Source of the DNA: an uncultured Odoribacter sp. | GTDB lineage: Bacteria > Bacteroidota > Bacteroidia > Bacteroidales > Marinifilaceae | Direction: 5' to 3' | NCBI GenBank assembly: GCA_900548135.1 | Contig: URJC01000033.1 | Span: 1 to 14,298, forward strand | Length of the DNA: 14,298 bases | Shown: piece after piece, positions 1 to 6,924 of the stretch | Layout of the letters: every line of letters starts with the position of its first letter | How positions within the stretch are numbered: position 1 is the first letter of the stretch | Program-made: the position numbers and the translations under genes | Notes under the pieces: generated by a model | Seen by the model: the letters and a program-made list of their open reading frames with translations, nothing else | Told to the model about the DNA's origin: nothing | Database searches by the model: none

Positions 1-2
1 TG

Positions 3-1322
3 GGTGCATTTTATTTGCCGGAATTTGATATGAGCAGAATGTGCGCCTTTTATACCGGGGAATCGAAATATGATATAACTAACGAGACGTATTTTGACAG
101 CAAACGGGGTGAATTGACGGAAATAGCCGTACAGTCTTATTCTTGGTTGCGACCCAAAAATTTTATATGGGAAAAGAACTATACTTTTTTGGGCCCTATT
201 AATTTGATTATAAACGGACTTTCCGAAGAAATTGAAGGTGATCCCGAAACCCGTAATTATGTGAAAGGAGAAGCTTTGGTGTGGAGAGCGTATGCTTATT
301 ATAAGCTGTTACAATTCTATGTACCGATGGAGGGTAATGAATATGGTATCCCTATTTACTTGAAACCTTATGAAAATGTCGGTACTGCCCAACCTGGACG
401 GGAAACCCAAACAACGGTTTACCGCCGGATCATCGCCGATTGCGAAGAGGCGCTCGCTCTGATGGAAAAAACGCCTAAAAAGAGTTGGAATTTGGCTTAT
501 GACAAGAATTTCATTCATTCCCTGCTGGCTGACGTATATTCTTTCAAGGCTTTATCGGCGGCGAGGGAAGATGGAGATTGGGAAAAAGTAGAAAAATATG
601 CTTCTTCGGTATTAGAAAGAAAATCTTTCAACGGCAGAGATGTTGAGGCTTTTAAGGCCATATTCGATTGTAGTCCTGAAACCGGTTTACAAACGCTGTC
701 TTCGAGAGAATTCACGCTTCGGATTATTGACGGTTCTAATAGTCAAATGATTGACTTTAAAAATGCATATACCCAGGGAGAGGAGCTAAGGTCGGTTGCG
801 GACGGAATTGCAGATGCGGCGTGGTATGCCCGGTATAAGGACGATGATATTCGCAAAGAAGCCTGGTTTAAGGAGGCGGACGGAGTCATTTTAAACAACA
901 AATACAATTTGTGGGGAACCAATGGAAAGCCGATTTCCGGTGGTTGCATTATGCCTTTCAGAACAGCGGATATGTATCTGTTGAAAGCGGAAGCTTTGTA
1001 TCGTTTAGGAAAGGAAAGTGAGGCAAAAGTGGTATTGGATGACTTTAAGGCAGGAAGGTATTTGGATGTGGAAGGTTCTTATACGGAATCGGATTTTTGG
1101 CAGGAATTGCTTAAAGAAAGGAAACTGGAATTCTATCAGGAGAATGATGTTTTGTGGTTGGATATGAAACGCATGGGTATTACTGTAGAAAGGAAAATAA
1201 ATGGACAGAATCATGTGCTGAAATCCAATGATTTCAGATACTGTTTACCGATTCCGTTGGAAGAAATCGCTGTCAATAAGAATATCGAACAAACTCCGGG
1301 ATGGGAAAATGTTATCTTTTGA
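3..1322 (+). CDS. SusD/RagB-family outer-membrane nutrient-binding lipoprotein, 5' end missing
   Basis: SusD-like proteins are surface lipoproteins that bind glycans or peptides and cap a SusC TonB-dependent porin. The reading frame is open to the left edge (residues GAFYLP precede the first possible TTG start at 15), so the N-terminus with its lipoprotein signal, and the expected susC gene, lie outside the window. About 439 residues are visible; the family is usually 450-600. Diagnostic parts are the N-terminal helical segment GEALVWRAYAYYKLLQFY, the C-terminal TPR-like segment RTADMYLLKAEALYRLGKES, and the closing block ELLKERKLEFYQENDVLWLD followed by MKRMG, which matches the family pattern of a conserved ERxxEF helix. 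The substrate cannot be told from sequence. The next gene starts 12 bases downstream, so the two are probably co-transcribed. The family call is confident. Confidence 0.93.
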   Translation, partial: GAFYLPEFDMSRMCAFYTGESKYDITNETYFDSKRGELTEIAVQSYSWLRPKNFIWEKNYTFLGPINLIINGLSEEIEGDPETRNYVKGEALVWRAYAYYKLLQFYVPMEGNEYGIPIYLKPYENVGTAQPGRETQTTVYRRIIADCEEALALMEKTPKKSWNLAYDKNFIHSLLADVYSFKALSAAREDGDWEKVEKYASSVLERKSFNGRDVEAFKAIFDCSPETGLQTLSSREFTLRIIDGSNSQMIDFKNAYTQGEELRSVADGIADAAWYARYKDDDIRKEAWFKEADGVILNNKYNLWGTNGKPISGGCIMPFRTADMYLLKAEALYRLGKESEAKVVLDDFKAGRYLDVEGSYTESDFWQELLKERKLEFYQENDVLWLDMKRMGITVERKINGQNHVLKSNDFRYCLPIPLEEIAVNKNIEQTPGWENVIF

Positions 1323-1334
1323 TTTAATACTAAG

Positions 1335-2603
1335 ATGGATATGAAAATAAATTATTTGATATTTTGGATGTTATTCCTGGGAGTGGCCGGATGTTCTCCC
1401 AGTGAGTATAAATTTATGGAGAATGGATATATTGATGTGGCGGATGTTTCCAAAATAGTGCTTCGTCCGAATCACTATCAGTTGCTTACAGACGGTTATG
1501 CCCAGGTTGATTTATGTCCGGTGGCTTTCAATGAAGCCGGAATTGAGTACCGGAACGAGAAACTGAACGATGATATGTTTGAGTGGGAAACGGTGGAAGG
1601 CAGGAAATTGCCGCGTTATTTTTCCACAGCTGACCAGGCATTGAACGAGTCTGTTTTTCAAGTGTTCTGCCGCTTGAAAGGAACCGATTTAATATCCGAT
1701 ACCGTCAGCATTACAATGAAGGAGCCCTTGCAGGTTCCCTTGTACGAGGAATTTACCATTCCTGTTGTTTTTCATGTGGTGGTAAGCGAAGAGGAAGTAC
1801 TCACTTACGGCAATTTGTCGGCAGAAAGAATTACGGAAGCCATGGAGCGGTTGAATAATATTTTCTCGGGCAAAGCTACCCGCAATGCTACGGGAGTAAA
1901 TACAGGCATTCAATTTGTGTTGGCACAATATAATCCTGCCGGAGAGCTGATGGATGAACCGGGAATTAACCGGGTGACGGTGGAAGAGGTTGCGGAAGGT
2001 ACGCCGCCGGATAAATATCATCGTTTTTTAAGCCAGAACAATGCCATCTGGCCGCATGAGAAATACCTGAATATCTGGCTCATGTCAGAAACAAAATATC
2101 CGAAATTCTGGAATAGCATTACTAAATTATGTGTGCCCAAATACAGATTGGGTAGTGAAACCTTACCGGGTTTGTCATTACCTCCGGTGCCATCGACATG
2201 GGTGCCTAAAGTGGAACAAATCGGTATCCTTTTTAGAATGAGCACATTCCAGTATTTCCAACGGAGCATTGATGCCACAGCCGAACGCGAGTTAGTGACT
2301 TGTATCGGTAACTATTTGGGATTATTGGACACCTGGAAAATAAACAATAGCAATGTAAACGACCAGTGCAACGATACATTTGTTTATGGAATAGTAAATA
2401 ACAACGGTTCATTAGGAATAAATTCTTCCTGGAATAAAGAGGTTGGTTCCTACCGTTTTTTGTCCGAAAATATCATGGACGATCCGACTGGGGTGCATAG
2501 ATCGGTTTCCAAGGACCAGGCGTTGCGGATGTATTGGGTGTTGAAGAATTGTGCCGGCCGTAGCATGTGGCAGTCTGACTTTGCATTGACCGGAAAAGAA
2601 TAA
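1335..2603 (+). CDS. Surface lipoprotein of the M43 (pappalysin-like) metalloprotease fold with a degenerate zinc site; probable pseudoenzyme
   Basis: A 422-residue predicted lipoprotein. The signal ends in a lipobox (LGVAGC, Cys20). Residues about 21-135 look like a beta-rich Ig-like region. From Ile142 (IPVVFHVV) the layout follows M43 proteases, as in the Bacteroides zinc metalloproteinase lipoproteins (BF0631-like): an N-terminal strand, a helix about residues 160-175, INRV and LNIWLM core strands, then the active-site helix. Active M43 members have HExxHxxGxxH; here the matching stretch is TCIGNYLGLLD (residues 322-332). The glycines and YLGLL are kept, but all three zinc histidines and the catalytic glutamate are replaced (T322, C323, N326, D332). 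The Met-turn equivalent (ENIMDDP, Met381) is kept. Peptidase activity is therefore unlikely; a binding role beside SusC/SusD is my inference. Met3 (1341) is an alternative start. The spacing of 12 and 21 bases to its neighbours suggests an operon. Confidence 0.8.
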   Translation: MDMKINYLIFWMLFLGVAGCSPSEYKFMENGYIDVADVSKIVLRPNHYQLLTDGYAQVDLCPVAFNEAGIEYRNEKLNDDMFEWETVEGRKLPRYFSTADQALNESVFQVFCRLKGTDLISDTVSITMKEPLQVPLYEEFTIPVVFHVVVSEEEVLTYGNLSAERITEAMERLNNIFSGKATRNATGVNTGIQFVLAQYNPAGELMDEPGINRVTVEEVAEGTPPDKYHRFLSQNNAIWPHEKYLNIWLMSETKYPKFWNSITKLCVPKYRLGSETLPGLSLPPVPSTWVPKVEQIGILFRMSTFQYFQRSIDATAERELVTCIGNYLGLLDTWKINNSNVNDQCNDTFVYGIVNNNGSLGINSSWNKEVGSYRFLSENIMDDPTGVHRSVSKDQALRMYWVLKNCAGRSMWQSDFALTGKE

Positions 2604-2624
2604 AATTATAAAAACAAATTATTT

Positions 2625-3995
2625 ATGAAAAAAACATTATTATTGGTAGCGGCTCTGTTTTGTTTTGTGGGCCTGAATGCTCAAGGGGTTATTTTTGAGA
2701 AGGGTACATGGAAAGAAGTGCTTGAAAAAGCGAATCGGGAAAATAAAATCATCTTTGTAGATATTTACACCAGTTGGTGCGGTCCCTGTAAGAATGTGGC
2801 GAAGACGGTTTTCCCGAATGCTGAATTCGGGGCTTATTATAATGAACATTTTATCAATTTTCAGGTAGATGCAGAGAAAGGTGAAGGTCCTGCATTTGTA
2901 AAAACTTATCCGGCAACAGGTTATCCTACTTTTTACTACATCAATGGAAAAGGTGAAGTGCTCAGGACATTTACAGGAGCTAAAAATGTACATGAGTTTG
3001 TTCAAGAAGGCAAAATGGTGAATTTAACCGCCAAATATGGAGGTTTGGAGGCCATGAAAAAGACCATTGAAGCCGGAAAAGCTGACAGAGAAACGATCAA
3101 CCTTTATTATGATGCAGCACCGGCTGGTGAAAAACCTTTTGCCATCAATGCCATACTGAAAGCCATGACGGATGAAGAACTCGTGGATTTGAAAAATCCC
3201 TATATGTGGAAACTATCCCTATATGACAAAGCCTTGTGCGAACGTTTTATCGATGTTATCATCAAGTGTGGCAGGACTGACGGAGAGTTCAGCCATGCTA
3301 TCGTGTTTCCGTTCCAGGCTTTTCTGTCTGACCGGTTGGACGAAAGTATCATGAAAGGGGACCGGATCAGGTTCGATGAGTTGATGAAGTTGAAAGAACG
3401 TTTCAATGCTTATAAAGGCCATTTACTGGATGGTGACGCTTACTTGATCCGTGACAGGGGTATTTTCTGGGCAACGCCGGAGTATCTGGAGTTGTGTTTT
3501 CTGGTCCGCAGCAAATCGGATGATGCACGCATAAAAGAATTAGCGGTATCCTATATGGAAAATTTAATGAAGACCTATCCTATCGATTCTCTGCATGCCA
3601 ATCCCAGGTATGTATATTTAAAAAATATGGTATTTGAAAATGTGGAATATCTGGTCGGCAAACTACCATGTAACCAATTTATGGAAATGTACTATATGTG
3701 CGCCGGAACGATTTTAGGCATCACCGATTATTTTTGGAGAGTATCCCCTTCTGATAAGAAAACGGTGAAACTATGTCAATCCTGGGTTGATTATGCTAAT
3801 GCCATGCAACCCTATCATCAAAAGATTCCTTTCGGGGCAGCCAGTATGAGCTATCGTTTGGGGAATTTCAAACGTGCAGAGCAGATTTTGCTTGAATCTC
3901 AAAAATTACAGCAGGAAGAATTAAAAGTGAAACAACCGGGTTTGCTGAAAAACTATACCGATATGTTGCGTGATATCCGTAACCGGAAGTTATAA
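2625..3995 (+). CDS. Secreted thioredoxin-fold protein with a long C-terminal region of unknown function
   Basis: A 456-residue exported protein. Residues 1-19 form a signal peptide (MKKTLLLVAALFCFVGLNA) with likely cleavage before Gln20. Residues about 22-135 form a thioredoxin-like domain: TSWCGPCK carries the redox pair Cys52/Cys55, and GYPTFYYING carries the cis-proline (Pro101). This fits a periplasmic thiol-disulfide reductase or isomerase of the thioredoxin_7/TlpA-like group. Residues about 140-456 are mostly helical and match no family I recognise; a helical-repeat scaffold is possible, and several Cys residues there could be substrates or structural. Proteins of this type often sit at the end of SusC/SusD operons in Bacteroidales. 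It starts 21 bases after the M43-like gene and is followed by a candidate terminator hairpin, so it is probably the last gene of that operon. Confidence 0.85.
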   Translation: MKKTLLLVAALFCFVGLNAQGVIFEKGTWKEVLEKANRENKIIFVDIYTSWCGPCKNVAKTVFPNAEFGAYYNEHFINFQVDAEKGEGPAFVKTYPATGYPTFYYINGKGEVLRTFTGAKNVHEFVQEGKMVNLTAKYGGLEAMKKTIEAGKADRETINLYYDAAPAGEKPFAINAILKAMTDEELVDLKNPYMWKLSLYDKALCERFIDVIIKCGRTDGEFSHAIVFPFQAFLSDRLDESIMKGDRIRFDELMKLKERFNAYKGHLLDGDAYLIRDRGIFWATPEYLELCFLVRSKSDDARIKELAVSYMENLMKTYPIDSLHANPRYVYLKNMVFENVEYLVGKLPCNQFMEMYYMCAGTILGITDYFWRVSPSDKKTVKLCQSWVDYANAMQPYHQKIPFGAASMSYRLGNFKRAEQILLESQKLQQEELKVKQPGLLKNYTDMLRDIRNRKL

Positions 3996-4003
3996 AAAGG
4001 AAA

Positions 4004-4034
4004 GACAGGATTGTAAGTTTAAGCCTGTCGTTTT
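4004..4034 (+). terminator. Candidate terminator after the SusD operon
   Basis: A six-base stem, GACAGG (4004-4009) with CCTGTC (4024-4029), and a 14-base loop, followed after one G by TTTT (4031-4034). It begins 8 bases after the stop of the thioredoxin-fold gene. The stem is short and the loop long, so this is only a moderate candidate. Confidence 0.4.
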
Positions 4035-4054
4035 CCGGAACTGTTTGGAAATAT

Positions 4055-4099
4055 GAACTGCACCCAAAAAATCAGACAAAATTTTTTTGGGTGCAGTTC
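4055..4099. repeat. 45-bp palindrome: perfect 17-bp inverted repeat with 11-base spacer
   Basis: The left arm gaactgcacccaaaaaa (4055-4071) is the exact reverse complement of the right arm (4083-4099); the spacer is tcagacaaaat. It lies in the gap between the SusD operon and cobJ-cobH, directly upstream of the cobJ -7 element. The inner TGCACCC...GGGTGCA has TG/CA ends and an A-tract, as in insertion-sequence ends, so a solo end-pair scar or a tiny MITE-like unit is possible. It could also be a strong bidirectional terminator, because the A and T tracts let it work as a hairpin in either direction. No target-site duplication is obvious. The geometry is certain; the origin is not. Confidence 0.85.
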
Positions 4100-4114
4100 G
4101 GTTTTAAAATATAT

Positions 4115-4122
4115 TATCTTTG
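4115..4122 (+). promoter_or_regulatory. Bacteroidetes -7 element (TATCTTTG) for cobJ-cobH
   Basis: TATCTTTG matches TAnnTTTG exactly and ends 17 bases before the ATG at 4140. A TTTG exists at 4086-4089 inside the palindrome arm, but the 25-base gap is longer than the usual 19-21, so the -33 element is doubtful. The position supports translation from 4140 rather than from the upstream in-frame ATG at 4053. Confidence 0.5.
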
Positions 4123-4139
4123 CAACAAAATCAATAACA

Positions 4140-5558
4140 ATGGGAAACGGTAAAATATATGTGGTCGGTATTGGGCCGGGAAGTGAGGAGGATATTACTC
4201 CGGCAGTGAAAAAAGCGGTATCAATTGCGGATGCTATTGTCGGGTATAAATATTATTTTTCTTTTATACAGTTTCTGGTAAAAGCAGATGCGGAATGCGT
4301 AGATACCGGGATGCGGAAAGAACGTGACCGGGCGGCAACGGCTTTTGATTATGCAGAACAGGGGAAAACAGTATGTGTGATTAGCTCCGGAGATGCTGGA
4401 ATTTATGGAATGGCACCTTTGATTTGGGAAATGAAATGGGAAAGGAAGTCAGAAGTTGAAATTGAGGTGTTGCCGGGTATTAGTGCTTTTCAAAAGGCAG
4501 CTTCTTTATTAGGAGCTCCCATTGGTCATGATTTTTGCGTTATTTCTTTGTCGGATTTACTGACTCCTTGGGAGAAAATAGAGAGACGGATTCAGGCAGT
4601 AGCAATAGCAGATTTTGTAACGGCCGTTTATAATCCTAAAAGTGACGGTCGTTACTGGCAGTTGCATCGGTTGAAAGAAATTTTTCTTAAAGAACGTTCT
4701 GCTGTAACCCCTGTGGGATATGTCCGTCAGGCCGGACGTGAGGAACAGGAAGTTGTTGTCACTACTTTGGCAGATTTCGATCCGGAGCAGATAGATATGT
4801 TTACTGTTGTACTAATTGGTAACAGTCAGTCCTATAATTATCAGGATAAAATAATTACCCCCCGTGGATATTACCGGGAAATGACACACGGAGACGGGGG
4901 GAGGGGATCAAAGCCAGGTCAGGAGATTATGATCCGTAGTTTCCGGACGATCGCTTCGGAGTTGAAGCATCCGGATATCCCATTGGATCGGAAATGGGCT
5001 TTATTGCATACGATTCATACAACTGCCGATTTTGACATGGAGAATATTTTTTATGCCGATGAAGGGGCAGTGGAGACGGTCTATAATGCATTGAGTGGTG
5101 GAAAGGTAAAAACCATCATTACAGATGTTACCATGGCAGCTTCGGGGATTCGTAAAGGTGCTCTCGAACGTTTGGGATTAAAAGTGAAATGTTATCTTTC
5201 AGATGAACGGGTGGCAGAAATGGCGACCCGGATGAATATTACGCGTACTCAGGCAGGGATCCGATTGGCTGTTGAGGAGTATCCGGATGCCTTGTATGTT
5301 TTCGGGAATGCACCTACGGCACTGATGGAACTTTGTTTATTGATGAGGCGTGGAAAAGCCCGGCCTGTTGGGGTGGTTGGAGCTCCTGTCGGATTTGTGA
5401 ATGTACGGGAATCAAAATATATGCTGAAGTCGTTTGAAGATGTGCCCAAGATTATTATCGAAGGAAGAAAAGGAGGAAGTAATCTGGCGGCAACCATCGT
5501 GAATGCCATTCTTTGTTTTGATGATGCAGAGCAGTTATTGCCTGGGAGAGATCTTTAA
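4140..5558 (+). CDS. cobJ-cobH: CobJ-CobH (CbiH-CbiC) fusion: precorrin-3B C17-methyltransferase / precorrin-8X methylmutase
   Basis: A 472-residue bifunctional cobalamin enzyme. Residues about 1-245 are the SAM-dependent C17-methyltransferase that contracts the ring (CbiH/CobJ). Evidence: the N-terminal GIGPG (residues 10-14), the SSGDAGIYG loop, LPGISAFQKAA, and the very CobJ-specific GHDFCVISLSDLLTPWE. Residues about 255-472 are CbiC/CobH, which moves the C11 methyl group to C12 to form (cobalt-)cobyrinate. Evidence: IHTTADF with the presumed catalytic His293, ITDVTMAASGI, and VFGNAPTALMEL followed by the VGAPVGFVNVRESK block. The linker is about residues 245-258. The frame is open upstream to an ATG at 4053, but 4140 is chosen: it gives the normal family N-terminus, follows a -7 box, and leaves the palindrome outside the gene. 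The enzyme acts in the cytoplasm. It is the first cobalamin gene in this window. Confidence 0.95.
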   Translation: MGNGKIYVVGIGPGSEEDITPAVKKAVSIADAIVGYKYYFSFIQFLVKADAECVDTGMRKERDRAATAFDYAEQGKTVCVISSGDAGIYGMAPLIWEMKWERKSEVEIEVLPGISAFQKAASLLGAPIGHDFCVISLSDLLTPWEKIERRIQAVAIADFVTAVYNPKSDGRYWQLHRLKEIFLKERSAVTPVGYVRQAGREEQEVVVTTLADFDPEQIDMFTVVLIGNSQSYNYQDKIITPRGYYREMTHGDGGRGSKPGQEIMIRSFRTIASELKHPDIPLDRKWALLHTIHTTADFDMENIFYADEGAVETVYNALSGGKVKTIITDVTMAASGIRKGALERLGLKVKCYLSDERVAEMATRMNITRTQAGIRLAVEEYPDALYVFGNAPTALMELCLLMRRGKARPVGVVGAPVGFVNVRESKYMLKSFEDVPKIIIEGRKGGSNLAATIVNAILCFDDAEQLLPGRDL

Positions 5559-5600
5559 AATGAGGTTTGACTGAGTTTGCCTGATGGTGATGAAAATTCG

Positions 5601-5631
5601 TTTGACAGAGAAACAAGATGTGATATATTCT
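5601..5631 (+). promoter_or_regulatory. Possible promoter in the cobJ-cobH / cobL gap
   Basis: TTTG (5601-5604) and TATATTCT (5624-5631, an imperfect TAnnTTTG) are 19 bases apart. The same bases also read as TTGACA, 16 bases, TATATT, close to a housekeeping sigma-70 consensus. A start here would give a leader of roughly 60 bases before cobL. This is a weak call; cobL may simply be read through from cobJ-cobH, 139 bases upstream. Confidence 0.25.
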
Positions 5632-5683
5632 GGTGGAGCACGGAACTCCGGGAATTGCGTTCCAAAAAACGGTTAAACCAGAA

Positions 5684-5696
5684 ACTAATCATTAGT
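5684..5696. repeat. 13-bp palindrome immediately before the cobL start
   Basis: ACTAAT-C-ATTAGT is a perfect palindrome ending one base before the cobL ATG (5698). It could be an operator half-site pair or a weak hairpin affecting translation. Such a short AT-rich palindrome can also arise by chance, so the function is unknown. Confidence 0.35.
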
Positions 5697-5697
5697 A

Positions 5698-6885
5698 ATG
5701 AAAAAATTCTATATCATAGGCATTGACGATAGCCGTCAGCAGGAATTTAATCCTGAAGTGAAAGCAATTGTAGCTACTCATCGGGTATTTTCGGGTGGAA
5801 AACGTCACTATGAATTAATACATGAACATTTGCCTGAACAGTATATCTGGATTGATATTACAGTACCTTTGGATGTTGTTTTTGAAAAATACACGTCTTA
5901 TTCTGAAGTGGTGGTTTTTGCTTCAGGTGACCCATTGTTTTTTGGGTTTGCCAATACCGTGAGAAATCGGTTACCGGAAGCAGAAATACGGGTGTTCCCC
6001 TGGTTTAATTCTTTGCAAACCCTGGCACATCGGTTGGTCATGCCTTATCAGGATATGGAGATTGTTTCCCTGACAGGACGTCCCTGGCATGAGTTTGACC
6101 GGGCTCTGATCGAAAGAAAAGCGAAAATCGGGATTCTGACGGATCGGCAACATACTCCGGTGGCTGTTGCAAAACGGATGTTGGCATACGGATATTCCGG
6201 TTATCGGATGACGATTGGAGAGATGCTGGGAAATGCAGATGAACAGGTGAGGACGATGGAGTTGCCGGAAGTTGCCCATTCAGATTTCCGTTTTCCTAAC
6301 TGTCTGATCCTTGAAAAGATTACAGAACGTGAGCGCTTTTTTGGAATTCCGGAGAGTGAATTTTATTTATTAGACGGTCGTACTAAAATGATTACTAAAA
6401 TGCCTGTCCGTCTGCTTACACTGAGTATGCTGGATCTGCATAACAGATGTAGTTTCTGGGATATCGGATTTTGTACCGGTTCGGTTTCTATTGAAGCCAA
6501 ATTGCAATTTCCGCACTTGCATATTACTGCTTTTGAGGTTCGTGAAGAAGGGCAAGAGTTGATGGAGAGAAACAGTCGGAAATTTGGTACGCCGGGAATA
6601 ACGGCAGTGACTGGCGATTTTACAGCGACTGATTTATCAGTTTATCCTATTCCGGATGCTGTTTTTATTGGTGGACATGGGGGAAAATTGGCTCAGATAC
6701 TTACCATATTGACAGGTTTAATGTCTCCGGGAGGAATTGTTGTATTTAATTCAGTTTCGGAAGAAAGTCTGAATTTATTTCGTCAGGAAGCGGTCAGAAC
6801 TGGGTTTTGTTTAACAGATGAATGCAGGATAGCAGTCAGTAATCATAATCCGATCACCGTGTTGAAAGCTTGTTTGGTATTATAA
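5698..6885 (+). CDS. cobL: CobL (CbiE-CbiT): precorrin-6B C5,15-methyltransferase (decarboxylating)
   Basis: A 395-residue bifunctional methyltransferase that methylates C5 and C15 of the corrin ring and removes the C12 acetate carboxylate. Residues about 1-215 are the CbiE domain: the tetrapyrrole-methylase fold with VVVFASGDPLFFGFA, although the N-terminal glycine loop is reduced to IIGIDD. Residues about 220-395 are CbiT, a class I methyltransferase: MITKMPVR near residue 231, the SAM-binding motif WDIGFCTGSVSIEA (Asp255), the acidic AFEVREE strand end, and the PDAVFIGGHGGKL region. The SAM loop reads GFCTG rather than the usual GxGTG, a deviation in one glycine. The length is normal for CobL. 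It lies 139 bases after cobJ-cobH, with the metal-transporter gene following closely. Confidence 0.95.
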   Translation: MKKFYIIGIDDSRQQEFNPEVKAIVATHRVFSGGKRHYELIHEHLPEQYIWIDITVPLDVVFEKYTSYSEVVVFASGDPLFFGFANTVRNRLPEAEIRVFPWFNSLQTLAHRLVMPYQDMEIVSLTGRPWHEFDRALIERKAKIGILTDRQHTPVAVAKRMLAYGYSGYRMTIGEMLGNADEQVRTMELPEVAHSDFRFPNCLILEKITERERFFGIPESEFYLLDGRTKMITKMPVRLLTLSMLDLHNRCSFWDIGFCTGSVSIEAKLQFPHLHITAFEVREEGQELMERNSRKFGTPGITAVTGDFTATDLSVYPIPDAVFIGGHGGKLAQILTILTGLMSPGGIVVFNSVSEESLNLFRQEAVRTGFCLTDECRIAVSNHNPITVLKACLVL

Positions 6886-6924
6886 GAGGTGAATCATTGT
6901 AAATCTAAAATTATAAATCGCTCT

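Noticed and set aside
4053..4139. In-frame upstream ATG extending cobJ-cobH by 29 residues
   Set aside because: The extension runs through the palindrome and the -7 box and gives residues unlike any CbiH N-terminus; 4140 begins with the normal MGNGKIYVVGIGPG.
3996..4139. Cobalamin riboswitch before the B12 cluster
   Set aside because: No B12-box-like sequence or long structured leader is present; the gap holds only a short hairpin, the palindrome and a promoter element.
5584..5676. Short ORF of about 30 codons in the cobJ-cobH / cobL gap
   Set aside because: No recognisable motif or start context; its length is expected by chance.
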